Origin: an uncultured Aquimarina sp.
Lineage (GTDB): Bacteria > Bacteroidota > Bacteroidia > Flavobacteriales > Flavobacteriaceae
DNA length: 64,000 nt
Direction: 5' to 3'
NCBI GenBank assembly: GCA_947493495.1
Contig: CANLRN010000007.1
Span: 1 to 64,000, forward strand
The notes beneath the pieces are model-generated. The model ran no database searches. It was not told where the DNA came from and saw only the letters and a list, made by a program, of their open reading frames with translations. Within the stretch, counting starts at the first letter, position 1. Every line of letters starts with the position of its first letter. Positions 1 to 9,301 of this stretch are shown in pieces. A program made the translations under genes and the position numbers.

Positions 1-19
1 TAAACATCAAGATATCAAT

Positions 20-51
20 AAGCGGGAAATCCTAAATAGGAAATCCCGCTT
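20..51 (+). terminator. hairpin, probable terminator of an off-window gene
   Basis: An imperfect inverted repeat: an outer stem of eight pairs (AAGCGGGA with TCCCGCTT), a mismatched internal loop, and an inner CCT/AGG stem around AAAT. A short T run follows on the + strand. It lies 124 bases past the stop of the minus-strand nuclease gene and could serve either strand. Confidence 0.4.
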
Positions 52-175
52 TTAAATAATTTTACCGGACACTAATGATTTAAAATATTAAAATGAGGCT
101 CAAATTACTAAATATTACATTTAACAAATGCTATTTTTTTGTTATAAATTCAAAATATTGGCTTGTATAGCGCTT

Positions 176-1567
176 TTAAACCCAAGACTTCATCTGTACA
201 ATATTCTTTTCCCCATTTTTACGCAGATAGCTTTTGATAATTTTAGTAGTATGATATGTATGTTTTTGCAATTGTATAAAATTCTCAAAATCTTGTGGCT
301 TAACAAGCTGTTCGTGATCATTAACAAATCCAAAACCTTTATAGATACCATCTTGAATCATTACAAAACTCTGCTCATCAATTGTTCTTCCTCGTTCTCG
401 TATCAAGTAATTTTTTTTATGTTTTTTTAGTAATTCTAGCGCTTTATTCACTCTCATATTATATAGAGCTGTTGATTCTTTACCATCACAAATTCCTTTA
501 CAGTCCTTAATCTTATAATGTGAACAGCGTTCTGTGGTACTCTGTAAACTACAATATCTAGGGCACAATTGATACGCTGTACATAACTGTTCTAATCTTT
601 CGATTGCTTCTGTTCTACTATAAAATATATCAAAAGAATTGCTGCTAATACTAGATCTATCTATCCCTAACTGGATGACTCCTTTTCTATTGATATACGA
701 AATAATTATGTAAGGCGCTATAGGTCTTTTTTGTGCGCTGTTATATTTAGGATAGTGTTTTTGTATTTTTTCTGATTCTAAGAGTAATGCTATTAATTCA
801 TTTCCTGTTATTTCGTAATCTATGGCATAGGTTGCCTGGCACAATGCAAATTCCTTATTTTTTTTGTCATAAAAGTGGCTAAGTACCCGTTGTTTTATAT
901 TTTTTGCTTTGCCTGCATAAATCACGATTCCTTTTTGATCCTTAAACAGATAAATACCAGTTTCTTCTGGCAATGCATCAATGTCTTCCATCTTTAAATG
1001 AGGGGGCAATGTTGCCTCTTTAGAACGAACATTCAGAAATTTATGAATCAATTTGAGGTTGGGGTCTAATGCTAGTATACGTTTAAACAAAATTACAGTA
1101 GCATCTGTATCTCCTTCTGCTCTATGCCTGCCTTCTAAAGGAATATGGAGCGCGGTACATAGTTTCCCTAAACTATATGATAGCATTCCAGGGATTAATT
1201 GTCTGGACAAACGCACCGTACATAATTTTTTACGAACAAAAGAATATCCAAGGTCTCTAAACTCTTCTTTAATTACATTATAATCAAAATTTACATTATG
1301 CGCCACAAAGATGGCTCCTGTAGTCATCTTAATAATATGTTCTGCTATTTCATGAAATCTAGGTGCATCTCTTACCATATCATTGTCAATACCAGTAAGA
1401 CCAGTGATAAATGGAGGAATATTACATTCTGGATTTACCAGAGATGTATACTTGTCTATAATTTTATTTCCTTGCAATAAAACAATACAAATTTCTGTAA
1501 TGCGATTGCCACGAATCCCCTTACCAGTAGTCTCTACATCTATAACAGAATATAATTTTTCTGACAT
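176..1567 (-). CDS. exonuclease (DEDDh) fused to GIY-YIG endonuclease domain
   Basis: A 463-residue protein with two nuclease modules. Residues about 1-170 are a DnaQ-like DEDDh 3'-5' exonuclease: VIDVETTG carries the first acidic pair near the N-terminus, and HRAEGDTDAT carries the final His/Asp. Residues about 195-280 are a GIY-YIG domain (TGIYLF, then IYAGKAKNIKQRV), the fold of UvrC and Cho. Cho-like proteins of this layout are common in Bacteroidota and are presumed to act in DNA repair; the substrate is inferred. An upstream in-frame TTG at 1588 lies inside a perfect -7 promoter box, so the ATG at 1567 is the better start. The gene stands alone, with non-coding DNA on both sides. Confidence 0.88.
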   Translation of the reverse strand: MSEKLYSVIDVETTGKGIRGNRITEICIVLLQGNKIIDKYTSLVNPECNIPPFITGLTGIDNDMVRDAPRFHEIAEHIIKMTTGAIFVAHNVNFDYNVIKEEFRDLGYSFVRKKLCTVRLSRQLIPGMLSYSLGKLCTALHIPLEGRHRAEGDTDATVILFKRILALDPNLKLIHKFLNVRSKEATLPPHLKMEDIDALPEETGIYLFKDQKGIVIYAGKAKNIKQRVLSHFYDKKNKEFALCQATYAIDYEITGNELIALLLESEKIQKHYPKYNSAQKRPIAPYIIISYINRKGVIQLGIDRSSISSNSFDIFYSRTEAIERLEQLCTAYQLCPRYCSLQSTTERCSHYKIKDCKGICDGKESTALYNMRVNKALELLKKHKKNYLIRERGRTIDEQSFVMIQDGIYKGFGFVNDHEQLVKPQDFENFIQLQKHTYHTTKIIKSYLRKNGEKNIVQMKSWV

Positions 1568-1585
1568 TATATTTCTTTTGGAATA

Positions 1586-1593
1586 CAAATCTA
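1586..1593 (-). promoter_or_regulatory. -7 promoter box of the nuclease gene
   Basis: Reading the minus strand gives TAGATTTG, a perfect match to the Bacteroidota -7 consensus TAnnTTTG. The ATG at 1567 lies 18 bases downstream, giving a short leader. No clear -33 TTTG was found. Confidence 0.5.
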
Positions 1594-1827
1594 AAAGAAA
1601 TAATCAGTATTTGGAATTTTTCCTTATAAATCGGAATTTTTCCACCATAATTACTATAGCTTTCATCTCTTATTTATACCATTTCAAAACTAAAATAGTT
1701 ATATAAAGTATTGATTTTGTTGTAATTAATACTAGTTCAATTATAAAATAGAATAAAAAATGAATGAGTTTATATGTGTGAAATAATATAGATTTTTAAT
1801 GATAACCTGGATTATGTATTAATAAAG

Positions 1828-1845
1828 AAGCTCGCAGCTTTTTTT
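1828..1845 (+). terminator. terminator-like hairpin without an upstream + strand gene
   Basis: AAGCT, loop CGC, AGCTT, followed by a T run, which is classic intrinsic terminator form on the + strand. No plus-strand gene precedes it in the window, and I found no -7 box in the 260 bases upstream. It lies in the 350-base gap between the nuclease promoter and the end of the glycosidase gene. Confidence 0.35.
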
Positions 1846-1853
1846 CTATATTT

Positions 1854-1903
1854 ATAGCCAAAGGCAACATTAAATATCGATATTTAATGTTGCTTTTGGC
1901 TAT
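1854..1903. repeat. 50-bp near-perfect palindrome behind the glycosidase gene
   Basis: The two 25-base arms meet at a central CG with no unpaired loop and one mismatched pair. It begins 15 bases past the stop of the minus-strand GH16 gene, where a terminator is expected. There is no clear T tract on either side, so it may work as an mRNA 3' end stabiliser or a protein-binding site instead. Confidence 0.7.
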
Positions 1904-1917
1904 TATATACGTCAAAT

Positions 1918-4083
1918 TTAATTAACAATCAGTTTTGTTATAGTATTATCTATGATAATAAAATAGATGCCACTTGATAATTCTGAAGTATTTAGTAACG
2001 TATTAGTTTCTTGAACTTTAATTTTATGTAAAGTTCTGCCAGCAAAATCAACTATAGACATAATACCATTTACAGGAGTATTCTGAATGGTTACATCATT
2101 TCCTCTTACAATAGGGTTGGGGAAAATAGATATAGTATTATCTGCACTACTTAAACCAGAATTTCTTGCAGCATTTACAGAGGTACCTAGTACTTCTATT
2201 TCTGATGGGTGTAAAAAGTTGGTTCCTATTAATTGAATTCTAACATAACGAGCTATCCTTCCTCCAATATTAACACTTGTAGGTCTTGCTGCAGTAGCTT
2301 CCTGAAAGAAAACACCAACACCTGATTGATTGGCGGTAGTAACAATATCTTTAGAGGTAAAAGGTACATCTGAAGTAAATACCTGATACTCACTTAAACG
2401 ATCTGCACAGCAATCTGGTCTATTCCAAACATTAATCTGAGTGATCCTAAACTGATTTTGCAGATCAATTTCTATCCATGCATTGGCATTTTCATCTGTA
2501 TGAGAAAAATTATCTCTATTCCCATCTACAGCAAAAGAAGCTGTTAGACCAAAAAGATCACTAGATTGAGTTGCAGGTTTATTTAATGCCAAGTTGGATG
2601 AATTTCCTCCTCCTGGAGGTGGAGGAGGTGTTTGACCTCCTACATTAATGGTAATAGTCGAGCTCGTAGTATTTCCACTATTATCTGTTGCAATGGCTTG
2701 CAAAGTGTGGATGCCTGCAGTGAGATTACTTAAAATAGGATCTCCAGTAGACGAATTGTCTGCTCCCCAATTATATGGAATTATATTTTCTTGACGTACA
2801 AAATTTCCATCAAAAGATAGCCGAACATTAGAAATACTTCCATCAGCATCAGAAGCTGCAACAGTAACTCCTAATCTATCTCCTACATTAAAATTAGCAC
2901 CATTAGCAGGATTCGTAAAAGATAATTGAGGGGCTTGATTACCAGATGGTGGTGGATTATTTCCAGGTACTGGTTTATATACACGAATCCAATCTACTAA
3001 CATTGTTTGATTATCTCGTTGGGTTGTTCCTATTTCTTGAGCATTAGGAGAGCGACCTCCTTCTGCCTGAAAACTTTGATCTTCTACATTAATAATAATA
3101 TCCATTTCTCTAGAAAACTGACGTCCATTTGTTAAGTAATTAAAAGGATCAATAACACTTATGTTTGATGCGTTTTGTGCAGCTTGCAAGCTGGATGCAG
3201 TATTCATGGATTGAAAACCTGCCATATCTCCCGTGTCAAAAAATAATTCACCATCTTGCCCTGTGCTAGTTACACCAGCAGGATATGTAAATTCGAATTG
3301 ACCATTCACTAATCTAGATTGTAATGCATTGTTATCTACAATTCTTTGTAGTTGCCCATCAATATAATATTCTAACCTAGTTGATGATACCCAATACACT
3401 CCTATGTTAACTGTTCTGCCACCAAATTGTGTAACTCCTTGTTGTCTCCAAAAACTATTAAAATCTCTTGGTTGATAATCTCTAAAATTTGGAGGGCGTA
3501 TAAAGACATGATGACTTAAATGGATGCGTTCTGCAAAAAACTGATTACGACCATCATTTCCTGGACCACCATAGGCTTCGATTATATCTATCTCTTCTAT
3601 ATCATCAGGACTGAGTAGCCATACATCACTAGCTAAAGTAGAGTTCATCACCCTTACGCGTGCCTCTATAAAAACTGGAAATAGTACTCTGTTTAGATTG
3701 GTAATACATCCTGATCGGGATGCAGGTAGTCTTTGACCTTGAGAATTCACAAAATTACCCAATTCTCCTGGTTGGCGAGTTGCAAAGATTTCGAGATTTC
3801 CATTTCTAACTCTTACATGATCCCGTCTCCATAGTGTTGGTCCTGGACCTGTAAATGCATTATGGAAAAAATTATTCCATTTTGGTTGCCCTGGAGGGCC
3901 GAAATTTGCATTAGCACTTGTGGGGTTGAACGTATAATTAAAATCATCCGAAGGAGCTTCCTGAAGTTGCCAAACCCTACCTGGACCTGCATCTGGGGGA
4001 ATAGGAACATTATCCCAATCGCGCTGCGCATTAATACCAAGTGTGCTTAAAATTAGTAATAAAAATAGTTGAATTCTTTTCAT
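1918..4083 (-). CDS. secreted GH16 glycoside hydrolase (beta-agarase/porphyranase-like) with T9SS tail
   Basis: A 721-residue secreted polysaccharide hydrolase. Residues 1-19 form a signal peptide. A GH16 domain follows to about 370, with the catalytic signature EIDIIE: E164 is the expected nucleophile, D166 the assisting acid and E169 the acid/base. The N-terminal GPGRVWQLQ and SDDFNY segments resemble beta-agarases and porphyranases, so a red-algal galactan is the likely substrate; the exact specificity is inferred. Residues about 385-480 form an Ig-like domain after a proline/glycine linker, and about 495-640 an F5/8 type C (discoidin) carbohydrate-binding domain. The last 70 residues are a Por-type sorting domain (SIFPNPI, then SGIYFIII), so export is by type IX secretion. 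No SusC/SusD pair is adjacent. A secreted esterase at the other end of the window may be related in function. Confidence 0.92.
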   Translation of the reverse strand: MKRIQLFLLLILSTLGINAQRDWDNVPIPPDAGPGRVWQLQEAPSDDFNYTFNPTSANANFGPPGQPKWNNFFHNAFTGPGPTLWRRDHVRVRNGNLEIFATRQPGELGNFVNSQGQRLPASRSGCITNLNRVLFPVFIEARVRVMNSTLASDVWLLSPDDIEEIDIIEAYGGPGNDGRNQFFAERIHLSHHVFIRPPNFRDYQPRDFNSFWRQQGVTQFGGRTVNIGVYWVSSTRLEYYIDGQLQRIVDNNALQSRLVNGQFEFTYPAGVTSTGQDGELFFDTGDMAGFQSMNTASSLQAAQNASNISVIDPFNYLTNGRQFSREMDIIINVEDQSFQAEGGRSPNAQEIGTTQRDNQTMLVDWIRVYKPVPGNNPPPSGNQAPQLSFTNPANGANFNVGDRLGVTVAASDADGSISNVRLSFDGNFVRQENIIPYNWGADNSSTGDPILSNLTAGIHTLQAIATDNSGNTTSSTITINVGGQTPPPPPGGGNSSNLALNKPATQSSDLFGLTASFAVDGNRDNFSHTDENANAWIEIDLQNQFRITQINVWNRPDCCADRLSEYQVFTSDVPFTSKDIVTTANQSGVGVFFQEATAARPTSVNIGGRIARYVRIQLIGTNFLHPSEIEVLGTSVNAARNSGLSSADNTISIFPNPIVRGNDVTIQNTPVNGIMSIVDFAGRTLHKIKVQETNTLLNTSELSSGIYFIIIDNTITKLIVN

Positions 4084-5012
4084 AGTATTTGTGTTAAAAT
4101 TTAATAAAATAATAATTGTATTTTTTATTTAATCCGCTCTTTACATTAGATAATTACAATCTAAGAAGCCTAGGGGAGCTATTATACCTTGAAACTACTT
4201 CAAAGCTTATCGCTGCGCTATGTTTATAAGATTATCTATAATTATCTACGTCATAGAAAACATTCTATTGTTATATAGATCGCTTAGAACGATGACTTAT
4301 CGTATTGCATTTTAAAATCTGAATGACAAATTTTAACGCATAGATTGGATATAAATAATGGATGCTAGAAAATATGACACTAAGTATCTATTAAAGTCTT
4401 ACATATATAATATATTCGACTTGTTTTACTAAATAAACCATAGGTGTATAAATTTAAATGTTTTCTATACTATCGATCTGTATTAGAAAATTCTATAACT
4501 CATATAGTTTATAGTTTATGTAAATCATACCTGAAGAATAAAATCTATATATTCTTTCTAGACAAAAAAACAAGGTATTCTATAGATAAAATAAAATACT
4601 TGATTAATTTTTTTATGTCTAATTTGATTATTATTTAAGAATCAAAATGTTTTCTAACTAACATTTTCAAAAAAATTATAAATATTTTATGATATTGATG
4701 TAAAATAGATTTTTGGCAAGTTTGCTCTGATACTATTTATTGAAGGTAAATCTGGTTTATGTATTAAAGCTTCGTCTTCGTAAAGAAGCTTTCAAAAGGA
4801 ATAACTAATCTACTGATGTTTCTTAATTTGACTATGGTTAGGCTAAAAAATATAATGAAGCGATAGCGTTTGCAGTAATAAAAAGATAGTATACCAGTTC
4901 TTACTCAAAACCCACTTCGATATTCTTATAGGAATATTTGTGTTTAAGAACACTCGAGTTTCTATAAAAAAGATATACTATTAATAAGAATAGAATCTAT
5001 TTATAAATAGAT
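4084..5012. other. 929-base non-coding stretch
   Basis: AT-rich DNA upstream of the glycosidase gene. The only structure I see is a hairpin at 4766-4792 (AAAGCTTC / GAAGCTTT, 11-base loop) with no T tract. A 64-codon open frame at 4444-4638 has no ATG start, no leader signal and no family resemblance. The promoter of the glycosidase must lie here, but I could not find a consensus -7 box. Confidence 0.6.
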
Positions 5013-5261
5013 TTAGAAATCTTCTTGTAAATAAAATATCAATTTGCTTTTGTCACTAAAGCTCTTGACAGAAATAATTTCTCCATTAAGCTTGTTATAC
5101 ACAACTTCTGCAAATAAGAAATCAATATAGAATATACTATAATAGAAATCCCTATTCGTGTCATTTATAGAAAAAAGATGAATTCCTTTGTTCCAGATGT
5201 CATTATACTTTTGGGTAAGATCGCGCGAATTAAAACGCTTTTCTAAGGTAGATTTATACAT
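5013..5261 (-). CDS. small hypothetical protein
   Basis: An 82-residue protein starting at ATG. It is rich in aromatic, Lys and Asn/Asp residues, with no signal peptide and no clear membrane segment; the central stretch (FYYSIFYIDFLFAEVVYN) is hydrophobic but interrupted by charges. I do not recognise the family. The composition looks coding, and the frame is isolated, with about 300 non-coding bases on its upstream side (5262-5560, in which I see no feature). Real but of unknown function is the best reading; a chance frame cannot be excluded. Confidence 0.5.
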   Translation of the reverse strand: MYKSTLEKRFNSRDLTQKYNDIWNKGIHLFSINDTNRDFYYSIFYIDFLFAEVVYNKLNGEIISVKSFSDKSKLIFYLQEDF

Positions 5262-5560
5262 GTAATATGATGTTTTAAGATTTAAGGCGTTATAAATTTA
5301 CGGTTTTTACGTAAGAAAACAAATTTTTAACAATAAAAAGTTAAAAATTCCCTTTTTTCGTAATTACTTTATTATTTTCATGTGTAGTTCAGAAAAGATC
5401 TATTTATATTTTTTTATATTAGAGCATATGTTAATTCTATTAAATCAGTCCGCTATTATAAGCCTTAAATAGGTACTGCTACTTGAGAAGAAGTTTTTTT
5501 TATAAGTAGTAATTGTGTATTCTTAATGCAGTAATTATCCAAGACATATTAAAAGAATAG

Positions 5561-5878
5561 ATGAAAAAAGAGAGCAATACTATAAAAAATAGTTCTACTG
5601 GCGAGTTTGCCACTGTGGATCAATGTAGTCTACGAGGACATTTACGTTGTGTATATACTACAGGAAAAGAAGTGTATAGAGATGGGCGTAATGGCAAAAA
5701 AACGATTCATTGGTGGCGTATGTCTTATATCGGTAGAGCATGTACAAGAAGATGGGGGAAAAGAATGGGGGTGTTGTATGAATCTCTTTTTGTAGTACCT
5801 CATTATATTGGAATCGGAATAGGAAATATAGTAGGGTATATAGCATATTTGATCTTAGGGCCTCAGAAAAAAGATTGA
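5561..5878 (+). CDS. small basic membrane-anchored hypothetical protein
   Basis: A 105-residue protein with an ATG start. The first 75 residues are hydrophilic and basic, with tryptophans (IHWWRM) and an Arg-rich patch (RACTRRWGKRMG). Residues about 78-98 form one hydrophobic, glycine-rich helix (IGIGIGNIVGYIAYLIL) that could be a C-terminal membrane anchor, with the basic part in the cytoplasm. Three cysteines lie in the N-terminal half. I do not recognise the family. The next gene begins 121 bases downstream on the same strand and is also unknown. Confidence 0.5.
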   Translation: MKKESNTIKNSSTGEFATVDQCSLRGHLRCVYTTGKEVYRDGRNGKKTIHWWRMSYIGRACTRRWGKRMGVLYESLFVVPHYIGIGIGNIVGYIAYLILGPQKKD

Positions 5879-5999
5879 TAATCATTCTTTTCAGCTGCAC
5901 AAGTTCGTCTATCATATCCGTTAGTCATTGAGTATTTATATTGTAAAGTGACCTGCTGTTAAAAACTTATTTTTATATTCTGAATAAAAAATAATTTCT

Positions 6000-6596
6000 T
6001 TGCCATCGCAAAAAACGGAAATATTGGAACATAGAAGTATCAGCACAGTTAAAAAATACGATAAGACTAATTTTTTTAAACATACATATTGTGTTTTTAA
6101 GGGAGTTTCTCTTAAAGAGATTTCTAGAAGAAAACCGCATTACAGGAGCGAATCGGGCAGTAGCTACTACTATACAAAAAAAGGTGTCTATCGCTTATCT
6201 AATCACTGGGGAAGAGCAGCAAAGTGTAATTGGAGATTAATTTCAGAAATTCCTGTAGAAATTGATGATTTAAGATTAGGATATGCAGATTGGACAGATT
6301 TTAGAGAAAATGTATCGGAGGATATAGATGCTTATTATGTTAGTATAGATTTTGATAAAAAAATAGTTACTTATAAGCATAAGGATAATCCTGATTATGA
6401 TCAAAAAGCAGTATTAAGACCAGTAAATACTACTAGGAAATTAATCAAACAGATCAAAAATTTGTTAGAGACTCATAAATGGGCTAAGTATTATGAGTAT
6501 GATGATTTAGATAAATTTAGAGAAGAAATTATCCTAGAATTAATCAATACCGATAATTCCTTAAATGATATCAGAAGAGAGTTGGCAGAGTATTAA
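6000..6596 (+). CDS. hypothetical soluble protein, TTG start
   Basis: A 198-residue hydrophilic protein with no signal peptide or membrane segment. It has a compact aromatic core (YRLSNHWGRAAKCNWRL) near residues 61-77 and an acidic, helical C-terminus. There is no internal methionine, and the frame is closed upstream by a stop at 5985. Translation must therefore begin at the TTG at 6000 or at the ATT at 5994; TTG is preferred. I do not know the family, although the Trp/Arg core suggests a conserved domain. It shares orientation with the small membrane-anchored gene before it and may be co-transcribed. Confidence 0.65.
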   Translation: MPSQKTEILEHRSISTVKKYDKTNFFKHTYCVFKGVSLKEISRRKPHYRSESGSSYYYTKKGVYRLSNHWGRAAKCNWRLISEIPVEIDDLRLGYADWTDFRENVSEDIDAYYVSIDFDKKIVTYKHKDNPDYDQKAVLRPVNTTRKLIKQIKNLLETHKWAKYYEYDDLDKFREEIILELINTDNSLNDIRRELAEY

Positions 6597-6841
6597 GATA
6601 GTATGTGCCTTATCTTATATGCTCTAGGTTAAATTATTTTACTATCTTTCATTAAACTTATTTAGAGTAGTGTTTTTTAATCTAAAAATTTAGTTTTTTG
6701 TGTTAGACTAAAGTTGGTTTTTTTAGCATAATTATAGTCACGATAAAAAAGTAAAATTTAGAACAGGAAATGTGAATTTTTTAGATCAAATATCACTCTT
6801 AATATGTTCGTTATATAATCATAACCAACTTCATTTTATAT

Positions 6842-8155
6842 ATGGAAATCTTTTCATCCTATAATGTAATCATAGGAATATCGCTAACGATAATTTTATC
6901 ATTCATTTTTAATGGTATTGCAAAAAAAACAAATATACCTGCAGTATTAATGCTCATTATATTGGGGATTGTTTTCCAGTATGGTATCAAAGCATTTGGA
7001 GGAGGAGCTATTGATTTTTTTCCAATATTAGAAGTTTTAGGGATTGTAGGTCTGATTATGATTGTATTAGAGGCAGCATTAGAATTAGAGCTAAAACGAG
7101 ATAAACTAGTCCCAATACTAAAATCACTAGCAATAGCATTGATAGGGCTAATAGCCTCAACTTATGTTGCTGCAATAGTGCTTAAAGCATTAATTGATGG
7201 AATGACTATGCAATCTGCATTGTTATACGCTACTCCTTTATCCATTCTATCCAGTGCAATCATTATACCGAGCGTCTCAAGCTTATCAGATACTAAAAAA
7301 GAATTCCATGTTTATGAAAGTACATTTTCTGATATTCTAGGAATTATGATGTTTTATTTTCTAACAGGTAAACTAAATCCGGCAGAAGACGCTGGATTTA
7401 CTGGATTTGCATTTAACCTATTACTTACGATAATTATTTCATTGATTGCTAGTTATGGGATTATCCTTATTTTTCAGAAAATAAAAAGTCAGGTCAAGTT
7501 ATTTTTATTAATAGCAGTCTTATTATTACTGTATGCTATAGGGAAGAAAATGCATTTATCCTCATTGATTATCATTTTAATTTTTGGATTAGTAATAGCT
7601 AATATGAAGCTGTTTTTTAAGTGGAAACTTGAAAAACTACTAGACATGCAAAGAGCTAAAACAATTTATCATGAGTTACACGTAGTAACCGCAGAAACAG
7701 CATTTGTGGTTAGAACTCTCTTTTTTGTGATTTTTGGGATTACGATTACCTTAGCATCATTATTAAGTCTAAAAGTGGCATTAATCAGTATATTGATTAT
7801 TATTTCAATTTACATCATACGATATGCATTACTACGAGTGTTTATAGGTAAAGATATAACACCACAATTATTCATAGCACCAAGAGGATTAATTACGGTA
7901 CTATTATTTTATGCAATCCCTGCAGAAGCTATTATTCCTGGATTTGAACCTGGTATCTTGTTATTCGTAATTATTGGGACTAGTTTGATTATGACTGCTG
8001 GTATGATTCGTGATAAAAAAAATAAAGGAACTGCGCTCACTCCCGAAGAAATTGAAGCTGCCGCAGCAGTAGAAGTAGCTTACATTGAAGATATGACAAC
8101 AGACCTCAGTGAGATAGAAGATTCATTGGATGAAGATCATCAATCTGATGAATAA
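6842..8155 (+). CDS. cation:proton antiporter (CPA family)
   Basis: A 437-residue inner-membrane protein with about a dozen hydrophobic segments from residue 8 to about 390, followed by an acidic cytoplasmic tail rich in Glu/Asp. The start (IAKKTNIPAVLMLIILGIV) has the usual layout of Na+/H+ exchanger family proteins, which swap cytoplasmic Na+ or K+ for protons. The ion specificity cannot be read from the sequence. There is no TrkA-type regulatory domain, so it is shorter than KefB/KefC. It stands alone, with about 240 non-coding bases on each side. Confidence 0.85.
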   Translation: MEIFSSYNVIIGISLTIILSFIFNGIAKKTNIPAVLMLIILGIVFQYGIKAFGGGAIDFFPILEVLGIVGLIMIVLEAALELELKRDKLVPILKSLAIALIGLIASTYVAAIVLKALIDGMTMQSALLYATPLSILSSAIIIPSVSSLSDTKKEFHVYESTFSDILGIMMFYFLTGKLNPAEDAGFTGFAFNLLLTIIISLIASYGIILIFQKIKSQVKLFLLIAVLLLLYAIGKKMHLSSLIIILIFGLVIANMKLFFKWKLEKLLDMQRAKTIYHELHVVTAETAFVVRTLFFVIFGITITLASLLSLKVALISILIIISIYIIRYALLRVFIGKDITPQLFIAPRGLITVLLFYAIPAEAIIPGFEPGILLFVIIGTSLIMTAGMIRDKKNKGTALTPEEIEAAAAVEVAYIEDMTTDLSEIEDSLDEDHQSDE

Positions 8156-8390
8156 TTTCTGTTATGAAACGATTAGATAAGCGAACAACTGTCCTGATAA
8201 AATTACATTCAGGAAAATATACAGAATATAAATATCAAGTTTTTGTAAATCCCTTACAAAACACAAAATAGATTACATTTTACCGATGATTATTGATATA
8301 CATGGGTTTTAATCCATAAATAGATGAAAAATAATTTATGAGGATGTATTGATTTTTGTAATTTTACTTATATATCTATTTTAATATATT

Positions 8391-9212
8391 ATGAAAAAAA
8401 GAAAATACATAGTTGCATTAGGTTCAATTCTTATGTTCCTTTCATGTGCAACAAATCCTTTTACAGGAAAAAAAACATTGGCAATAGTGCCAAATTCACA
8501 GATATTACCAGCAGCATTTGCACAATATAATCAAGTGTTGGGTGAGAGTAAAGTAGTTAAAGGTACTTCTGATTCTGAAATGATAACACGAGTAGGTCAG
8601 AAGATTGCTAAAGCTGCAGAAAGGTGGTTAAATGCTAATGGACATCAAGGATATCTTAAAGATTATAAATGGGAATATAACCTAATCGATGATAAGGTAG
8701 TAAACGCTTGGGCTATGCCAGGAGGAAAAATAGCATTCTACACGGGGATTCTACCTATTGCCAAAACAGAAACAGGAATTGCTGCCATTATGGGACATGA
8801 AGTTGTTCATGCCATAGCCAATCATGGGCAACAACGTATGAGTGCAGGACAATTACAGCAGGTAGCTGGAGTAGCCACTGCAGTAGCTGTAAGTGGAAAA
8901 AACCAACAAACACAGCAGATTGTAGGGCAAGCCTTCGGTTTAGGGAGTCAGTTTGGTGTAATGTTACCTTTTAGTCGAAGTCATGAGACCGAAGCTGATA
9001 AAATAGGATTGATACTTATGGCTCTTGCTGGATATAATCCAGATGAAGCCGCAAATTTATGGAGACGTATGAAGGCGAATAGTGGAGGACAAGCACCACC
9101 AGAATTTATGAGTACACATCCATCAAACGATACACGGATTAAAAATTTAACAGCATGGGCTCCTGCAGCAAAGGCAGAAGCAAGAAAATTTGGAGTTACA
9201 TCATTTAAATAG
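8391..9212 (+). CDS. M48 family metalloprotease, lipoprotein
   Basis: A 273-residue zinc protease of the BepA/LoiP type. The N-terminus is a lipoprotein signal with FLSC as lipobox (Cys19). HEVVH at 136-140 gives the two zinc histidines and the catalytic Glu, and Glu199 in SRSHETEAD is the third ligand. The protein is the bare peptidase with no TPR tail. Family members act in the periplasm at the outer membrane, in quality control of outer-membrane proteins. A strong terminator follows at 9255, so it is probably a single-gene unit. Confidence 0.9.
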   Translation: MKKRKYIVALGSILMFLSCATNPFTGKKTLAIVPNSQILPAAFAQYNQVLGESKVVKGTSDSEMITRVGQKIAKAAERWLNANGHQGYLKDYKWEYNLIDDKVVNAWAMPGGKIAFYTGILPIAKTETGIAAIMGHEVVHAIANHGQQRMSAGQLQQVAGVATAVAVSGKNQQTQQIVGQAFGLGSQFGVMLPFSRSHETEADKIGLILMALAGYNPDEAANLWRRMKANSGGQAPPEFMSTHPSNDTRIKNLTAWAPAAKAEARKFGVTSFK

Positions 9213-9254
9213 TTGTAAACTTCGCTAATCTTACAAAGATTATACTTATTTTAG

Positions 9255-9287
9255 AAGCTGTTTCGTACAATACGAAACAGCTTTTTT
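9255..9287 (+). terminator. intrinsic terminator after the M48 protease
   Basis: A perfect 13-bp stem (AAGCTGTTTCGTA), loop CAA, then the complementary arm ending in a run of T. It begins 43 bases after the protease stop. Confidence 0.85.
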
Positions 9288-9301
9288 AATACCATATATC
9301 T

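Noticed and set aside
128..430. 100-codon plus-strand frame across the start of the window
   Set aside because: Lies antisense to the C-terminal part of the exonuclease/GIY-YIG gene and translates to low-complexity hydrophobic sequence.
4444..4638. 64-codon plus-strand open frame in the long gap before the small unknown genes
   Set aside because: No ATG start, Lys/Ile/Tyr-rich translation expected from AT-rich DNA, no promoter box, no family resemblance.
4766..4792. AAAGCTTC / GAAGCTTT hairpin as a terminator
   Set aside because: The 11-base loop lacks a T tract after it and no gene precedes it; may be chance in AT-rich DNA.
8164..8271. 35-codon ATG frame just after the cation antiporter gene
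   Set aside because: Composition is plausible, but there is no promoter box, no family and no coupling beyond lying 8 bases after a stop; too weak to call.
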